From: Acidobacteriota bacterium
GTDB lineage: Bacteria; Acidobacteriota; Terriglobia; Acidiferrales; UBA7541
Assembly (NCBI GenBank): GCA_013289695.1
Contig: JABCZK010000047.1
Location: 1 to 35,278 of the forward strand
Reading direction: 5' to 3'
DNA: 35,278 nt
Shown: positions 1 through 6,598 of the stretch, in pieces
Numbering within the stretch: position 1 is the first letter of the stretch
Layout: every line of letters begins with the position of its first letter
Notes under the pieces: model-generated
The model's input: the letters and a program-made list of their open reading frames with translations, nothing else
What the model was told of the DNA's origin: nothing
The model's database searches: none
Translations under genes and position numbers: made by a program

Positions 1-54
1 TCGGTTCACGTAGCGAATCAGAGGATGTTTGCCGATCGGATTTTCTTGGCTCAT
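1..54 (-). CDS. 5' end of outward-facing gene, partial (left copy)
   Basis: Reading leftward from the ATG at 54-52, the frame gives MSQENPIGKHPLIRYVNR and runs off the window. The same start and upstream sequence recur in inverted orientation at the right end of the window. I do not recognise the family from 18 residues. The duplicated start codon and leader favour a real gene belonging to a repeated element, but no strong ribosome binding site is visible; a short hairpin-like sequence (gccg and cggc arms) lies directly before the ATG. Confidence 0.45.
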   Translation of the reverse strand, partial: MSQENPIGKHPLIRYVNR

Positions 55-149
55 GCCGCGAGCTTACGGCACGCTCCATTTTTTGCAAGAGTGAATCTCA
101 GGATGTTTCTTCACAGCTTCTTTTTGAGGGGTGCGGGTTTAGACGCTCC
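10..149. repeat. Left copy of 140 bp inverted repeat
   Basis: This stretch matches the reverse complement of 35139-35278 at 139 of 140 positions by eye; the single difference is at 128. Weaker, still alignable similarity continues inward to about 200. The repeat covers the first 15 codons of the outward gene, its leader, and the last codons of a small frame ending KPAPLKKKL. The copies lie at opposite ends and in opposite orientation. The repeat may continue outside the window on the right. Confidence 0.9.
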
Positions 150-404
150 ACCATCAACGACCACAGCGAACTTCACCCCGCAAATCATTTCGGCCAGTGA
201 GTACCAGCACCGTCCCTCGCCTGTACGAAAGTACACCCACTTTTTTTGCCGTACCCGTCCCGTGCCCGTACTTGCGTACAGCTGTATTTTCGTTTCATGA
301 ATGCTACCGTGGGCCAGGAGAAAAAAGATGAGACGTCTTCGAAGATTTCGCGACGATCGCTTCGCCCTCACCACCCTGTAAAATCCCACCAGCGAATTCC
401 GCAC
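111..404 (-). CDS. Possible small ORF upstream of the left outward gene
   Basis: An open frame ends at 111 with the residues ASKPAPLKKKL and stops 56 bases before the outward ATG. Its C-terminal 30 residues align with the same frame in the right-hand repeat, where a TGA at 35106-35108 interrupts it. No convincing start or ribosome binding site is seen; a GTG at 236-234 would give 41 residues, and the only ATG gives 97 but overlaps the decayed plus-strand gene. The mismatches between the two copies do not concentrate at third codon positions, so coding status is doubtful. It may be part of a multi-copy element rather than a host gene. Confidence 0.2.
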   Translation of the reverse strand: MRNSLVGFYRVVRAKRSSRNLRRRLIFFLLAHGSIHETKIQLYASTGTGRVRQKKWVYFRTGEGRCWYSLAEMICGVKFAVVVDGGASKPAPLKKKL

Positions 405-905
405 CTACGCCGAACTCCTCCAAGCCGCCGAACAAGAGCGCGAAAACCAGCCGGACCCCGCCCCAATCCCCACCACTCCACCGCCGCCCAAGCCAGCCGC
501 CCCCTGCGCCCCGGATTCGATTCCTGGCGCCATCCGGAGCGCCAATCCATCGCCGAAGCCTTGCTTCACTGGCGCGGCCCTCACACCATCATGCGCTGTT
601 TTGGCATCCTGTCCGAAACCACCATCTAGCGCCACGCCCACGCCTTCGATTTTTTCGCTCTGCGCAACCGCAATCTTCAGTCCGCCCTCGGAAACGTTAT
701 CGAGGAAATCGACCAGCGCGACTTTACCGGCGCCGAAATGCTCAGCGCCGTCCGCGCCCTCGCCCACCTCAACGAAAACGGCCGCCGGGTCAGTCCCACC
801 AGCAAATCCGGGATCGTCTGTTCCATGCAACGTCTACCCGCCGTGGCGGGCCAGCCGATCTTAATCGGTATCCGCCCATTATTAAAAAACGCCGCAAATA
901 ATTGA
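328..905 (+). pseudogene. Decayed hypothetical protein gene
   Basis: An AGGAG ribosome binding site at 315-319 precedes ATG 328, and the frame opens with MRRLRRFRDDRFALTTL before a TAA at 379-381. The same frame continues with a coding-like segment (EFRTYAELLQAAEQERENQP), then shifts by one frame near 500-516. The new frame reads HPERQSIAEALLHWRGPHT, meets a TAG at 627-629, and continues with RHAHAFDFFALRNRNLQ through to a TGA at 903-905. The pieces join into one plausible protein of about 190 residues with two stops and one frameshift, so the gene is dead unless the reads are wrong. I do not recognise the family. Its position beside the left repeat suggests mobile-element debris. Confidence 0.55.
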
Positions 906-907
906 AA

Positions 908-945
908 ACAATCACCAGCGACCCGTTCTAACCGGTGGTTTTTAC
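908..945 (+). terminator. Possible terminator after the decayed gene
   Basis: AATCACC at 910-916 can pair with GGTGGTT at 934-940 (one G-U pair), with a 17-base loop, and a run of T follows at 939-943. It starts just after the TGA at 903-905. The long loop makes it a weak candidate. Confidence 0.35.
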
Positions 946-1048
946 GGCGTTTTGGGTGCTTCGCCAATCGGGAGAGCGCATGCGGAACGCGCTACGGAGG
1001 AACAACGTCGCGAAGCACGCGGCTCAACTTGTGGCGGGCGATTCTCGT

Positions 1049-1513
1049 TTACACCAGCCAGGACTCGATCTCGATTCGCGATTGCAGCGTTCGGTGGACG
1101 GGACATCTTTGCGCGATTTGCAGCAATTTCGACCGTTGCTCGGCGCTCAGCGGACCTGCCAATTCCAATTCGCGCTCAATACGATCCAGAATCCCTTCCT
1201 TCGTTTCGCACTCGGCGCAATCCTCGGCGTGAATCTTCGCATGCCGCAGGCGTACGATCACGCCCTCGAGCGGCCAATTTTTTCGCCGTGCATACATTCC
1301 CAGAGTCATGGAAGTGCACGCGCCCAACGCCGCGAGCAGCAGGTCGTAAGGCGTTGGTCCGGAGTTTGTGCCGCCCGCAGCAGCGGGTTCATCCGCGGTC
1401 AGATGATGCGAGCCGGCAACAATTTTCTGCGCAAAGCTCACGCCGTCGCCGCGCACAACCACGCTCGGTTCCAGGATCGATGCACGCCGCGAAGCCTTTT
1501 CCGGTACGTTCAT
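1049..1513 (-). CDS. OsmC/Ohr-family protein
   Basis: This 154-residue protein has the OsmC fold signature: a Gly-rich segment GGTNSGPTPYDLLLAALGAC whose conserved cysteine begins the central helix, then TSMTLGMYARRKNWPLEGV, and a second cysteine in AQRCPVHRTL near the C-terminus. Family members reduce organic hydroperoxides or related thiol-reactive compounds in the cytoplasm using the two cysteines. Start: the open frame extends 30 codons upstream, but the ATG at 1513-1511 has a GGAGG site about six bases ahead and gives the usual family length. It lies 58 bases after the channel gene on the same strand and may be the last gene of the efflux operon. The exact OsmC subgroup cannot be told by eye. 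Confidence 0.85.
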   Translation of the reverse strand: MNVPEKASRRASILEPSVVVRGDGVSFAQKIVAGSHHLTADEPAAAGGTNSGPTPYDLLLAALGACTSMTLGMYARRKNWPLEGVIVRLRHAKIHAEDCAECETKEGILDRIERELELAGPLSAEQRSKLLQIAQRCPVHRTLQSRIEIESWLV

Positions 1514-1571
1514 GCAACCCTCCGAGGCGCTCAGCGGCCAATTTCCAACACGGTCTAGTGCGGGTACCCGC

Positions 1572-2033
1572 TCATTGCCTGAGGTCCCCGAATCTGGCTT
1601 CAATCAGCCATTGGATCAGCGCAAAAACCATGGCCGTGGATACGCCGAACAGGAGCATGCCGTTGGCCGCCTCAAGTGGTCCCAGGAATCTCCAATGCGG
1701 CGTCATGACCAGATCACCGTAACCCAGTGTGGTGTAGTTCACCGCGGAGTGATAGTACGCGGTGCCAAAATAAGGAAATTCTCCGCAGAGCACGAACACC
1801 TCGGCCCACAAAGCGATCTCAATCAGGTGCGCCGCGAGCGTAGCCAGCATCGCGATCACGACGACTGGAAAATCGCTCCAGAAGCTCCGGCCGGTGCGGC
1901 CCAGTCTTCGCTCACGGCGAACGATTTTCAGCGACGCGGCGACGGACATGGCGTGGATGAAAATCGTACACAAAATGACGACTGCGCCAACCGCCAGCGG
2001 AAGCAGAATCGGGATGCGAAGAGCTTGCGTCAT
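1572..2033 (-). CDS. Two-TM potassium-channel-like protein
   Basis: A 153-residue membrane protein. Hydrophobic segments lie near residues 8-30, 52-75 and 120-145. Between the last two is a pore loop with TTLGYGD, which contains the canonical potassium selectivity filter (TxGYGD) of the Ion_trans_2 family. No cytoplasmic RCK/TrkA-N regulatory domain follows, so it is a minimal channel. It would conduct K+ across the inner membrane. The ribosome binding site before ATG 2033 is weak. It lies 50 bases after the outer-membrane efflux gene and 58 before the OsmC gene, all on the minus strand, which suggests read-through from the efflux operon. Its role there is unknown; a membrane potential or osmotic function is only a guess. 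Confidence 0.8.
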   Translation of the reverse strand: MTQALRIPILLPLAVGAVVILCTIFIHAMSVAASLKIVRRERRLGRTGRSFWSDFPVVVIAMLATLAAHLIEIALWAEVFVLCGEFPYFGTAYYHSAVNYTTLGYGDLVMTPHWRFLGPLEAANGMLLFGVSTAMVFALIQWLIEARFGDLRQ

Positions 2034-2083
2034 CTTTTGTGCCCGCAGCCGGCCGCGGAACCGCCGCCACTGCGACCTGCCAT

Positions 2084-3442
2084 CTATTGCGGCGTCAGGC
2101 CCATGGCCTGAGTGACTTCGTCGCGCGCCTGGATGTAATCGAGCTGCGACTGGAGCAACACGGTCTTGGCATCGAACTCCTGCGCGACGGCGTTCAGCGC
2201 CTGCGATTGCAGCGCGGCTCCTTTCTCCAGTTGTTGCGCGTATACGCGGCTGGATTCCGCGCGCAACGCGTGCAATTCTTCGGACACTTGCACCATCTCC
2301 CGCGTGCGTTGCAGTTTGTTGTAAGCGACTTGCAGGCGCAGCTCCACGTCTTCGCTGACGCGCGCGAGATTTTCCTTGGCTTCAGCTACCTGTGCGTCGC
2401 TCTCGCGCACTGCCGCGCGCCTGCGGCCGCCGTCGAAGAGATCGTAGGTGAGCTCAGCTCCGAAAGTGCCGAAGTTATGGGCGAGAAATGGGACGTTGCT
2501 CGCGTAGCTATAGCGCGCGAACGCCGTGATGTCCGGCACATAGTCAGCCTTGGCCAATTGCTCGGCGGCGTTGGCTTTTCGCAGTTCCTCGCGCGCCGCG
2601 ACGATTTCTGGATGCGATTGCAGAGCGAGCTTGACGCATTCCTCGCGCTCGCAAGTATCATGAACCCCGGGAACGCTGGGATCGAGTTCCAGCTGGGTCG
2701 TCAGCGGCAAGCCGGTGACGTCATCCAGTTGCATCGTCAGGTCCGAGAGCTGCAACTCGGTGGTCAGCAGTTCCTGTTTTGCTTGCAGCGCTTGGGCGCG
2801 GCTTTCGATCACGTCCTCATCCAGCGCGCTGCCGTATTTCACTTGTTGGGTACGCTCGGTCTGCAGGTCTTCGGCGGCTTTGATTCGGGCCTGGGTGGCG
2901 CTGTAGTGCAACTGCGTGATCAGAACACGGTAGTAGAGCTGGTGAACTTTCAGCGCGACTTCGTTTTCCGTTTCCTGCGCGTCCGCTCGTGTTGCGCCTA
3001 GTTCCGCGCTTGCGGCGTCGTTCTGCGGTTTGACCCTGGTGAACAATGGTGTGAGCGGCTGCACCAGCCCCGTACCGCTGGTCACGACCGTCAGACCGCC
3101 CTGATTGAGAATTGCAGAATTGTTGGGTATCGGAGTTCCCGCGACGCTGCCCAGACTGCCTGCCGCGATTTGAATGAATTGCGTGTCCGTCAGCGTAAAG
3201 ATGCGGCTCTCGTTCTTTATCGTGGGAAAGTATGCGCTTTTGGCTTTCTCCTTGGCGTGTTGCATTTCCTGGACGCGCAAGCCGGCGATACGCACCACGT
3301 GATTGTGCTTCAGCGCGAGTTGCACTGCTTCCGTCAGGGTGAGGTGGCGCGAAGTATTCGTGGCCTGTTCCTGCGCGCGGGCAAAAGTAAGCGAGCCCAG
3401 GAATAAAAGACCGGTGGCCAGTAGCTTGTTACGTCTAGTCAT
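2084..3442 (-). CDS. TolC-type outer membrane efflux protein
   Basis: This 452-residue protein starts with a signal peptide (MTRRNKLLATGLLFLGSLTFARA) and contains two OEP repeats: LTLTEAVQLALKHNH near residue 35, and a second with ALQSHPEIVAAREELRKANA near 250, then a C-terminal YDLFDGGRRRAAV motif. Long coiled-coil stretches fit the periplasmic tunnel of TolC. It would form the outer-membrane exit duct for the adaptor and MFS pump encoded just upstream. Start: the frame is open much further upstream, but ATG 3442 has an AGGAGG site seven bases ahead and overlaps the stop of the MFS gene as ATGA, which implies translational coupling. There is no lipobox cysteine, unlike the second outer-membrane factor at 33388-34893. 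Confidence 0.9.
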   Translation of the reverse strand: MTRRNKLLATGLLFLGSLTFARAQEQATNTSRHLTLTEAVQLALKHNHVVRIAGLRVQEMQHAKEKAKSAYFPTIKNESRIFTLTDTQFIQIAAGSLGSVAGTPIPNNSAILNQGGLTVVTSGTGLVQPLTPLFTRVKPQNDAASAELGATRADAQETENEVALKVHQLYYRVLITQLHYSATQARIKAAEDLQTERTQQVKYGSALDEDVIESRAQALQAKQELLTTELQLSDLTMQLDDVTGLPLTTQLELDPSVPGVHDTCEREECVKLALQSHPEIVAAREELRKANAAEQLAKADYVPDITAFARYSYASNVPFLAHNFGTFGAELTYDLFDGGRRRAAVRESDAQVAEAKENLARVSEDVELRLQVAYNKLQRTREMVQVSEELHALRAESSRVYAQQLEKGAALQSQALNAVAQEFDAKTVLLQSQLDYIQARDEVTQAMGLTPQ

Positions 3443-5121
3443 GATTTCGCCTCCTGAGGCGCGGGCGATTTTTCCTGCAACTCGCTGAGGCGGCCATAGC
3501 TCAGCGGCGACCTGCGCAGCATGGCGCTGAGCAGCAGCGCGACGACGCTCGCCCAAGCCACCAGGTAGAATCCATCGATGAGGCTCAGCGTGTAGGCTTG
3601 CAGGCGCAATCTGCCGCCCACGAGGTCCACCGCGCGGCCTGCGGCATCTGGCAGGCCCGCGGATTTCGCATACACTCCCGCCGTGAGCGCCCGGATATTG
3701 CCGTCGCTGATCCAGTTGCCGGTCTGCACGTGCAGGCCGAGGAGGTTGGAGTGGAGCTTTTCTCGCTGCGCGACGAAGTGGCCCATGTACACTGCGCCGA
3801 GTTCTCCGCCGAACAATCGCACCACATGGAAGAACGCAGAAAATGTCAGGATCCACTGCGGCTTCGATAGTCCTCCAGAAAAAATGCCCTGCAGGATGAT
3901 CGTCGCGACCAGGCCCACAAACGCGAAGCATTGTCCCAGGCCCATGAGTAATTCTGTGCGGTAATAATTGGAAGCGGACCAGGCGCTGGTGAGGTCTGCG
4001 TTTAAATAACACGCAAAAGCGATGAACACGAAACCCGAAGCCATGAGCAGACGCGAGTCCAGTCCTGACAACAGCAGAAACCCGGCGATAAAAGCGAGGA
4101 GAAGCAGAGGAATTGCGCTCCAAATCACGGCGGGCCCAATTTGATCGGCCTCGAACCCGTGGATTCCGAGCGACTGGGGTATCAAGATGATGGTCGCCAC
4201 AAGAGAAAAACGAAACAAAAACAGTCCGATGCCCAGCAGCAGCGTGTTCCACTGGCGGAGATAGGGCATGTCCACCAAAGGATTGGGACCGCGCAAACGC
4301 CGTATCGTTGCCGCCACCAGCAAGAATATGCCACCGCAGAACAACGCGTTGAACACTCCGGAGCGCCACCAGTCGAGCCTTTCCCCCTGGTCGACCGCGG
4401 CATACAACATCGCAAATCCAGTGCTGCCGTACAGAAAAGCCGCGAAACTCGGCGGCGCGCCCGATTTTTTATGCTCAGGAGCCGCAGGTGCGGGTATCCC
4501 ATAATAGATGCAGAGCGCCATCAGCGGCGTAATCACTGCCGAATTCCAGAACATCCAGTGCCAGGACAGATGGTCTCTATACCAGCCGTAGAGCGATGGG
4601 GCGATGTTTACAGCGCCATCCACGAACGTCGCGTAGAGCGCGATCGTAAATGGAAGGAAGCGAAGAGGAATATTTCGCAGCGCGAAGGTCAGCGTAAGGG
4701 GATAGAACGTGCCGGAGGTGAGGCCGGCCAAGACGAGCGCCACAATCAGCAAGCTGTAATTGTGGATCAGTGGAAGGAAAGCACAGACCAGCGAAAATAT
4801 CGTCGCAGCGTAAAATAGAATTTTCCGCGGTCCCAGCAGGGCCCCCACAAAAACAGTGAAAGGCCCGATGAACATCAACGCAATGTTGTAGGCGCTGCTG
4901 AGCCAGGCTCCGTCGTCGAAGCTGATTCCCACGTGACCCTTGAGATCCGGAAGGCCGAGCGAAATCATGCGGCCGGTGAGCGTGACAATTCCGGCGCCCA
5001 TGATCACCCCCAGGATTCCGAGCAACGGACTCTTGGAAAGTTCCGAGGGCGCTACCGCCGCGAGGCCATGCGCGATTTGTTCTGGTGGTGGTAAACGTAT
5101 TGCCGAGGTGGCAGCAGCCAT
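3439..5121 (-). CDS. emrB: MFS drug/proton antiporter, DHA2 (EmrB/QacA-like)
   Basis: A 560-residue polytopic inner-membrane protein with about 14 hydrophobic segments, the expected number for DHA2 pumps. The first helix carries GAGIVTLTGRMISLGLPDL, and the motif-A region reads VGALLGPRKILFYAATIF. A large C-terminal soluble or loop segment (residues about 455-520) precedes the last helix, as in EmrB. It would extrude lipophilic compounds in exchange for protons, with the EmrA-like adaptor and TolC-like duct on either side. Start: a TTG directly after the adaptor's stop gives four more residues, but ATG 5121 has GGAG six bases upstream and is preferred. It overlaps the following outer-membrane gene by four bases. 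Substrate cannot be predicted. Confidence 0.9.
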   Translation of the reverse strand: MAAATSAIRLPPPEQIAHGLAAVAPSELSKSPLLGILGVIMGAGIVTLTGRMISLGLPDLKGHVGISFDDGAWLSSAYNIALMFIGPFTVFVGALLGPRKILFYAATIFSLVCAFLPLIHNYSLLIVALVLAGLTSGTFYPLTLTFALRNIPLRFLPFTIALYATFVDGAVNIAPSLYGWYRDHLSWHWMFWNSAVITPLMALCIYYGIPAPAAPEHKKSGAPPSFAAFLYGSTGFAMLYAAVDQGERLDWWRSGVFNALFCGGIFLLVAATIRRLRGPNPLVDMPYLRQWNTLLLGIGLFLFRFSLVATIILIPQSLGIHGFEADQIGPAVIWSAIPLLLLAFIAGFLLLSGLDSRLLMASGFVFIAFACYLNADLTSAWSASNYYRTELLMGLGQCFAFVGLVATIILQGIFSGGLSKPQWILTFSAFFHVVRLFGGELGAVYMGHFVAQREKLHSNLLGLHVQTGNWISDGNIRALTAGVYAKSAGLPDAAGRAVDLVGGRLRLQAYTLSLIDGFYLVAWASVVALLLSAMLRRSPLSYGRLSELQEKSPAPQEAKS

Positions 5122-5133
5122 CGGGCGCTCCAA

Positions 5134-6324
5134 TTACTGCCTTGTGCGCACGGTAGCGATGACGGACAGGCCCGGACGCAGGGTAGCGGCAACGCTCGGA
5201 TCATCGAGCGCGATTTTCACAGGGATTCTTTGCACCACTTTGGTGTAATTGCCGGTCGCGTTGTCCGGCGGCAGCAGCGCGAATTGCGAACCGCTGGCGG
5301 GAGCGATTTCGAGCACCTTGCCGTGAAACACCTTGCCCGGGTACTCGTCCACGGCGATATCCGCAACGTCGCCAACCTTCACATTGGTGAGCTGCGTCTC
5401 GCGATAATTCGCCTGCACCCATTTGATCTTGCTGACGAACGAAATCACTTGCGTACCCGGAGAGACCAACTGCCCGGGCCGCACTTGCCGTTCGCCCACC
5501 GTGCCGTCACCAGGAGCCTCGATTTTCGTATAACCGAGATTCACTTGCGCGACGGTGAGCGCGGCCTCCTTCGCGTGCAGGTCGGCCACCAGTTGCGCGT
5601 CTTGCGATTCCAGCACGGCCTTGGCGCGGCGTTCAGCCTCCGCCGCCAGTTCATTGCTGCGCAGCAGCGATTTGGCCTGCTCCAGATCGGCCTGGCGGCT
5701 CGCGAGTTGCGCCGCCAGCCGCTCCTGATCGGCCACTGCCTGCTCGACTTTCTGTTGCGTGGTTGACCGAGTCTGCATCAGCGATTCTTGGCGGGTCCGT
5801 TCCTCCTTGGTGCGCGTCACGTCGGCTTGCGCCGCTTCGATGCCGGCCTGCGCGGCCGTGATCTGCGCGTGTGCCTGATCGATTCCCGCAAGCGCCCGAT
5901 CGATCTTCGCGTCTTGCAGGTCGCGCTGCCGGCGATTATTTTCGATGGCCGACTTAGCTGCTTCCACAGAGGCAACCGCCTGCGCCACTTGCGCCTTGTA
6001 ATCGTCATCATCCAAGACAACCAGCAGGTCGCCCTTGTGGACTTCCTGGTAGTCGGAGACTTTTACATCCCGCACAAGGCCGGGAACCTTCGTGCTGAGC
6101 GGGGTTAGATCGCCTCGGACGTAAGCATCGTCCGTCACTTGCTCGATGTGGCCGCCTTCCCACGCATTCCAGTTCCTGGTGATCGTCAACACCACCGCAG
6201 CCGCCAGCAGCACCACAAAGAGCGGAGTCCCGTACGTCTGCCACTTCGGCTTTGGCTTGGGCTGCTCGGGAGCGTGCGGTGCGACCGACGCCTGTTCAGG
6301 TGCGGGAGCACTTGCGGCCGCCAT
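5134..6324 (-). CDS. emrA: HlyD/EmrA-family periplasmic adaptor
   Basis: A 396-residue membrane-fusion protein. A proline-rich cytoplasmic tail is followed by one TM helix (PLFVVLLAAAVVLTITRNW, about 33-51), the EmrA signature TDDAYVRGDLTPLSTKV at about 65, and a lipoyl half motif. A long alanine- and glutamine-rich coiled coil spans about 110-260, then comes the second lipoyl half (GYTKIEAPGDGTVGERQVRPGQ) and a beta-barrel domain. It links the MFS pump at 3439-5121 to the TolC-like duct. First gene of the minus-strand operon; AGGAGG lies about 11 bases before the ATG. Palindromes upstream (6352-6379 and 6403-6418) may be operators. The substrate is unknown. Confidence 0.9.
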   Translation of the reverse strand: MAAASAPAPEQASVAPHAPEQPKPKPKWQTYGTPLFVVLLAAAVVLTITRNWNAWEGGHIEQVTDDAYVRGDLTPLSTKVPGLVRDVKVSDYQEVHKGDLLVVLDDDDYKAQVAQAVASVEAAKSAIENNRRQRDLQDAKIDRALAGIDQAHAQITAAQAGIEAAQADVTRTKEERTRQESLMQTRSTTQQKVEQAVADQERLAAQLASRQADLEQAKSLLRSNELAAEAERRAKAVLESQDAQLVADLHAKEAALTVAQVNLGYTKIEAPGDGTVGERQVRPGQLVSPGTQVISFVSKIKWVQANYRETQLTNVKVGDVADIAVDEYPGKVFHGKVLEIAPASGSQFALLPPDNATGNYTKVVQRIPVKIALDDPSVAATLRPGLSVIATVRTRQ

Positions 6325-6351
6325 AATGAATAAGCCTCCTCTCTATAGGTC

Positions 6352-6379
6352 GGGCTCGAATTGGAGGCAATTCGAGCCC
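6352..6379. promoter_or_regulatory. 11-bp-arm inverted repeat upstream of efflux operon
   Basis: GGGCTCGAATT (6352-6362) and AATTCGAGCCC (6369-6379) are perfect inverted arms around a 6-base spacer. It sits 28-55 bases before the adaptor's ATG. On the minus strand it contains a weak -24/-12-like arrangement (GG-N10-GC). It could be an operator for a repressor or a leader hairpin; no T run follows, so it does not look like a terminator. Confidence 0.45.
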
Positions 6380-6402
6380 CAATTTACCCGCAAGCGGATC
6401 TT

Positions 6403-6418
6403 GCTCAATAGGTTGAGC
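6403..6418. promoter_or_regulatory. Palindrome GCTCAA-N4-TTGAGC
   Basis: Perfect 6-base arms lie about 80 bases upstream of the adaptor gene. On the minus strand the sequence overlaps a possible sigma-70 -35 (TTGAGC), with TAAATT 16 bases further on. That is the usual place for a MarR- or TetR-type operator, but no such regulator gene is in the window. Confidence 0.35.
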
Positions 6419-6497
6419 TTGATAATCCTGAGGGTATATACATCCGGCAAGCGAGTGTCAACATGTTGTCGCGTGCGCAGATGTTGTCGGTCCCGCG

Positions 6498-6514
6498 AGG
6501 GCGCAATTCTTGCA
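6498..6514 (+). promoter_or_regulatory. Weak sigma-54 -24/-12 candidate before EBP1
   Basis: GG and GC are spaced by ten bases and the -12 part (CTTGCA) is perfect, but the -24 part is poor; nine of 13 consensus positions match. This level is expected a few times by chance in the window's intergenic DNA. It would place the transcript start about 75 bases before the GTG at 6599. A perfect 10-base palindrome (CAACATGTTG, 6459-6468) lies about 30 bases upstream. A TATAAT at 6604-6609 is a competing sigma-70 signal. Confidence 0.2.
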
Positions 6515-6598
6515 GCGAACATGGTGCGGTAGCGTACGCGACTAGCTACGCGGCATGCGCCCGCGTGTCGCGAAGCGTGATGCGAAAAGAACTAAAGT

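Noticed and set aside
405..830. 141-residue minus-strand open frame
   Set aside because: Glycine-rich shadow of the decayed plus-strand gene; no ribosome site and no family resemblance.
3443..4369. N-terminal extension of the TolC-like frame up to 4369 (761 residues in all)
   Set aside because: The extension is read antiparallel in frame only and lies entirely inside the MFS gene on the same strand in another frame; ATG 3442 has a strong ribosome site and signal peptide.
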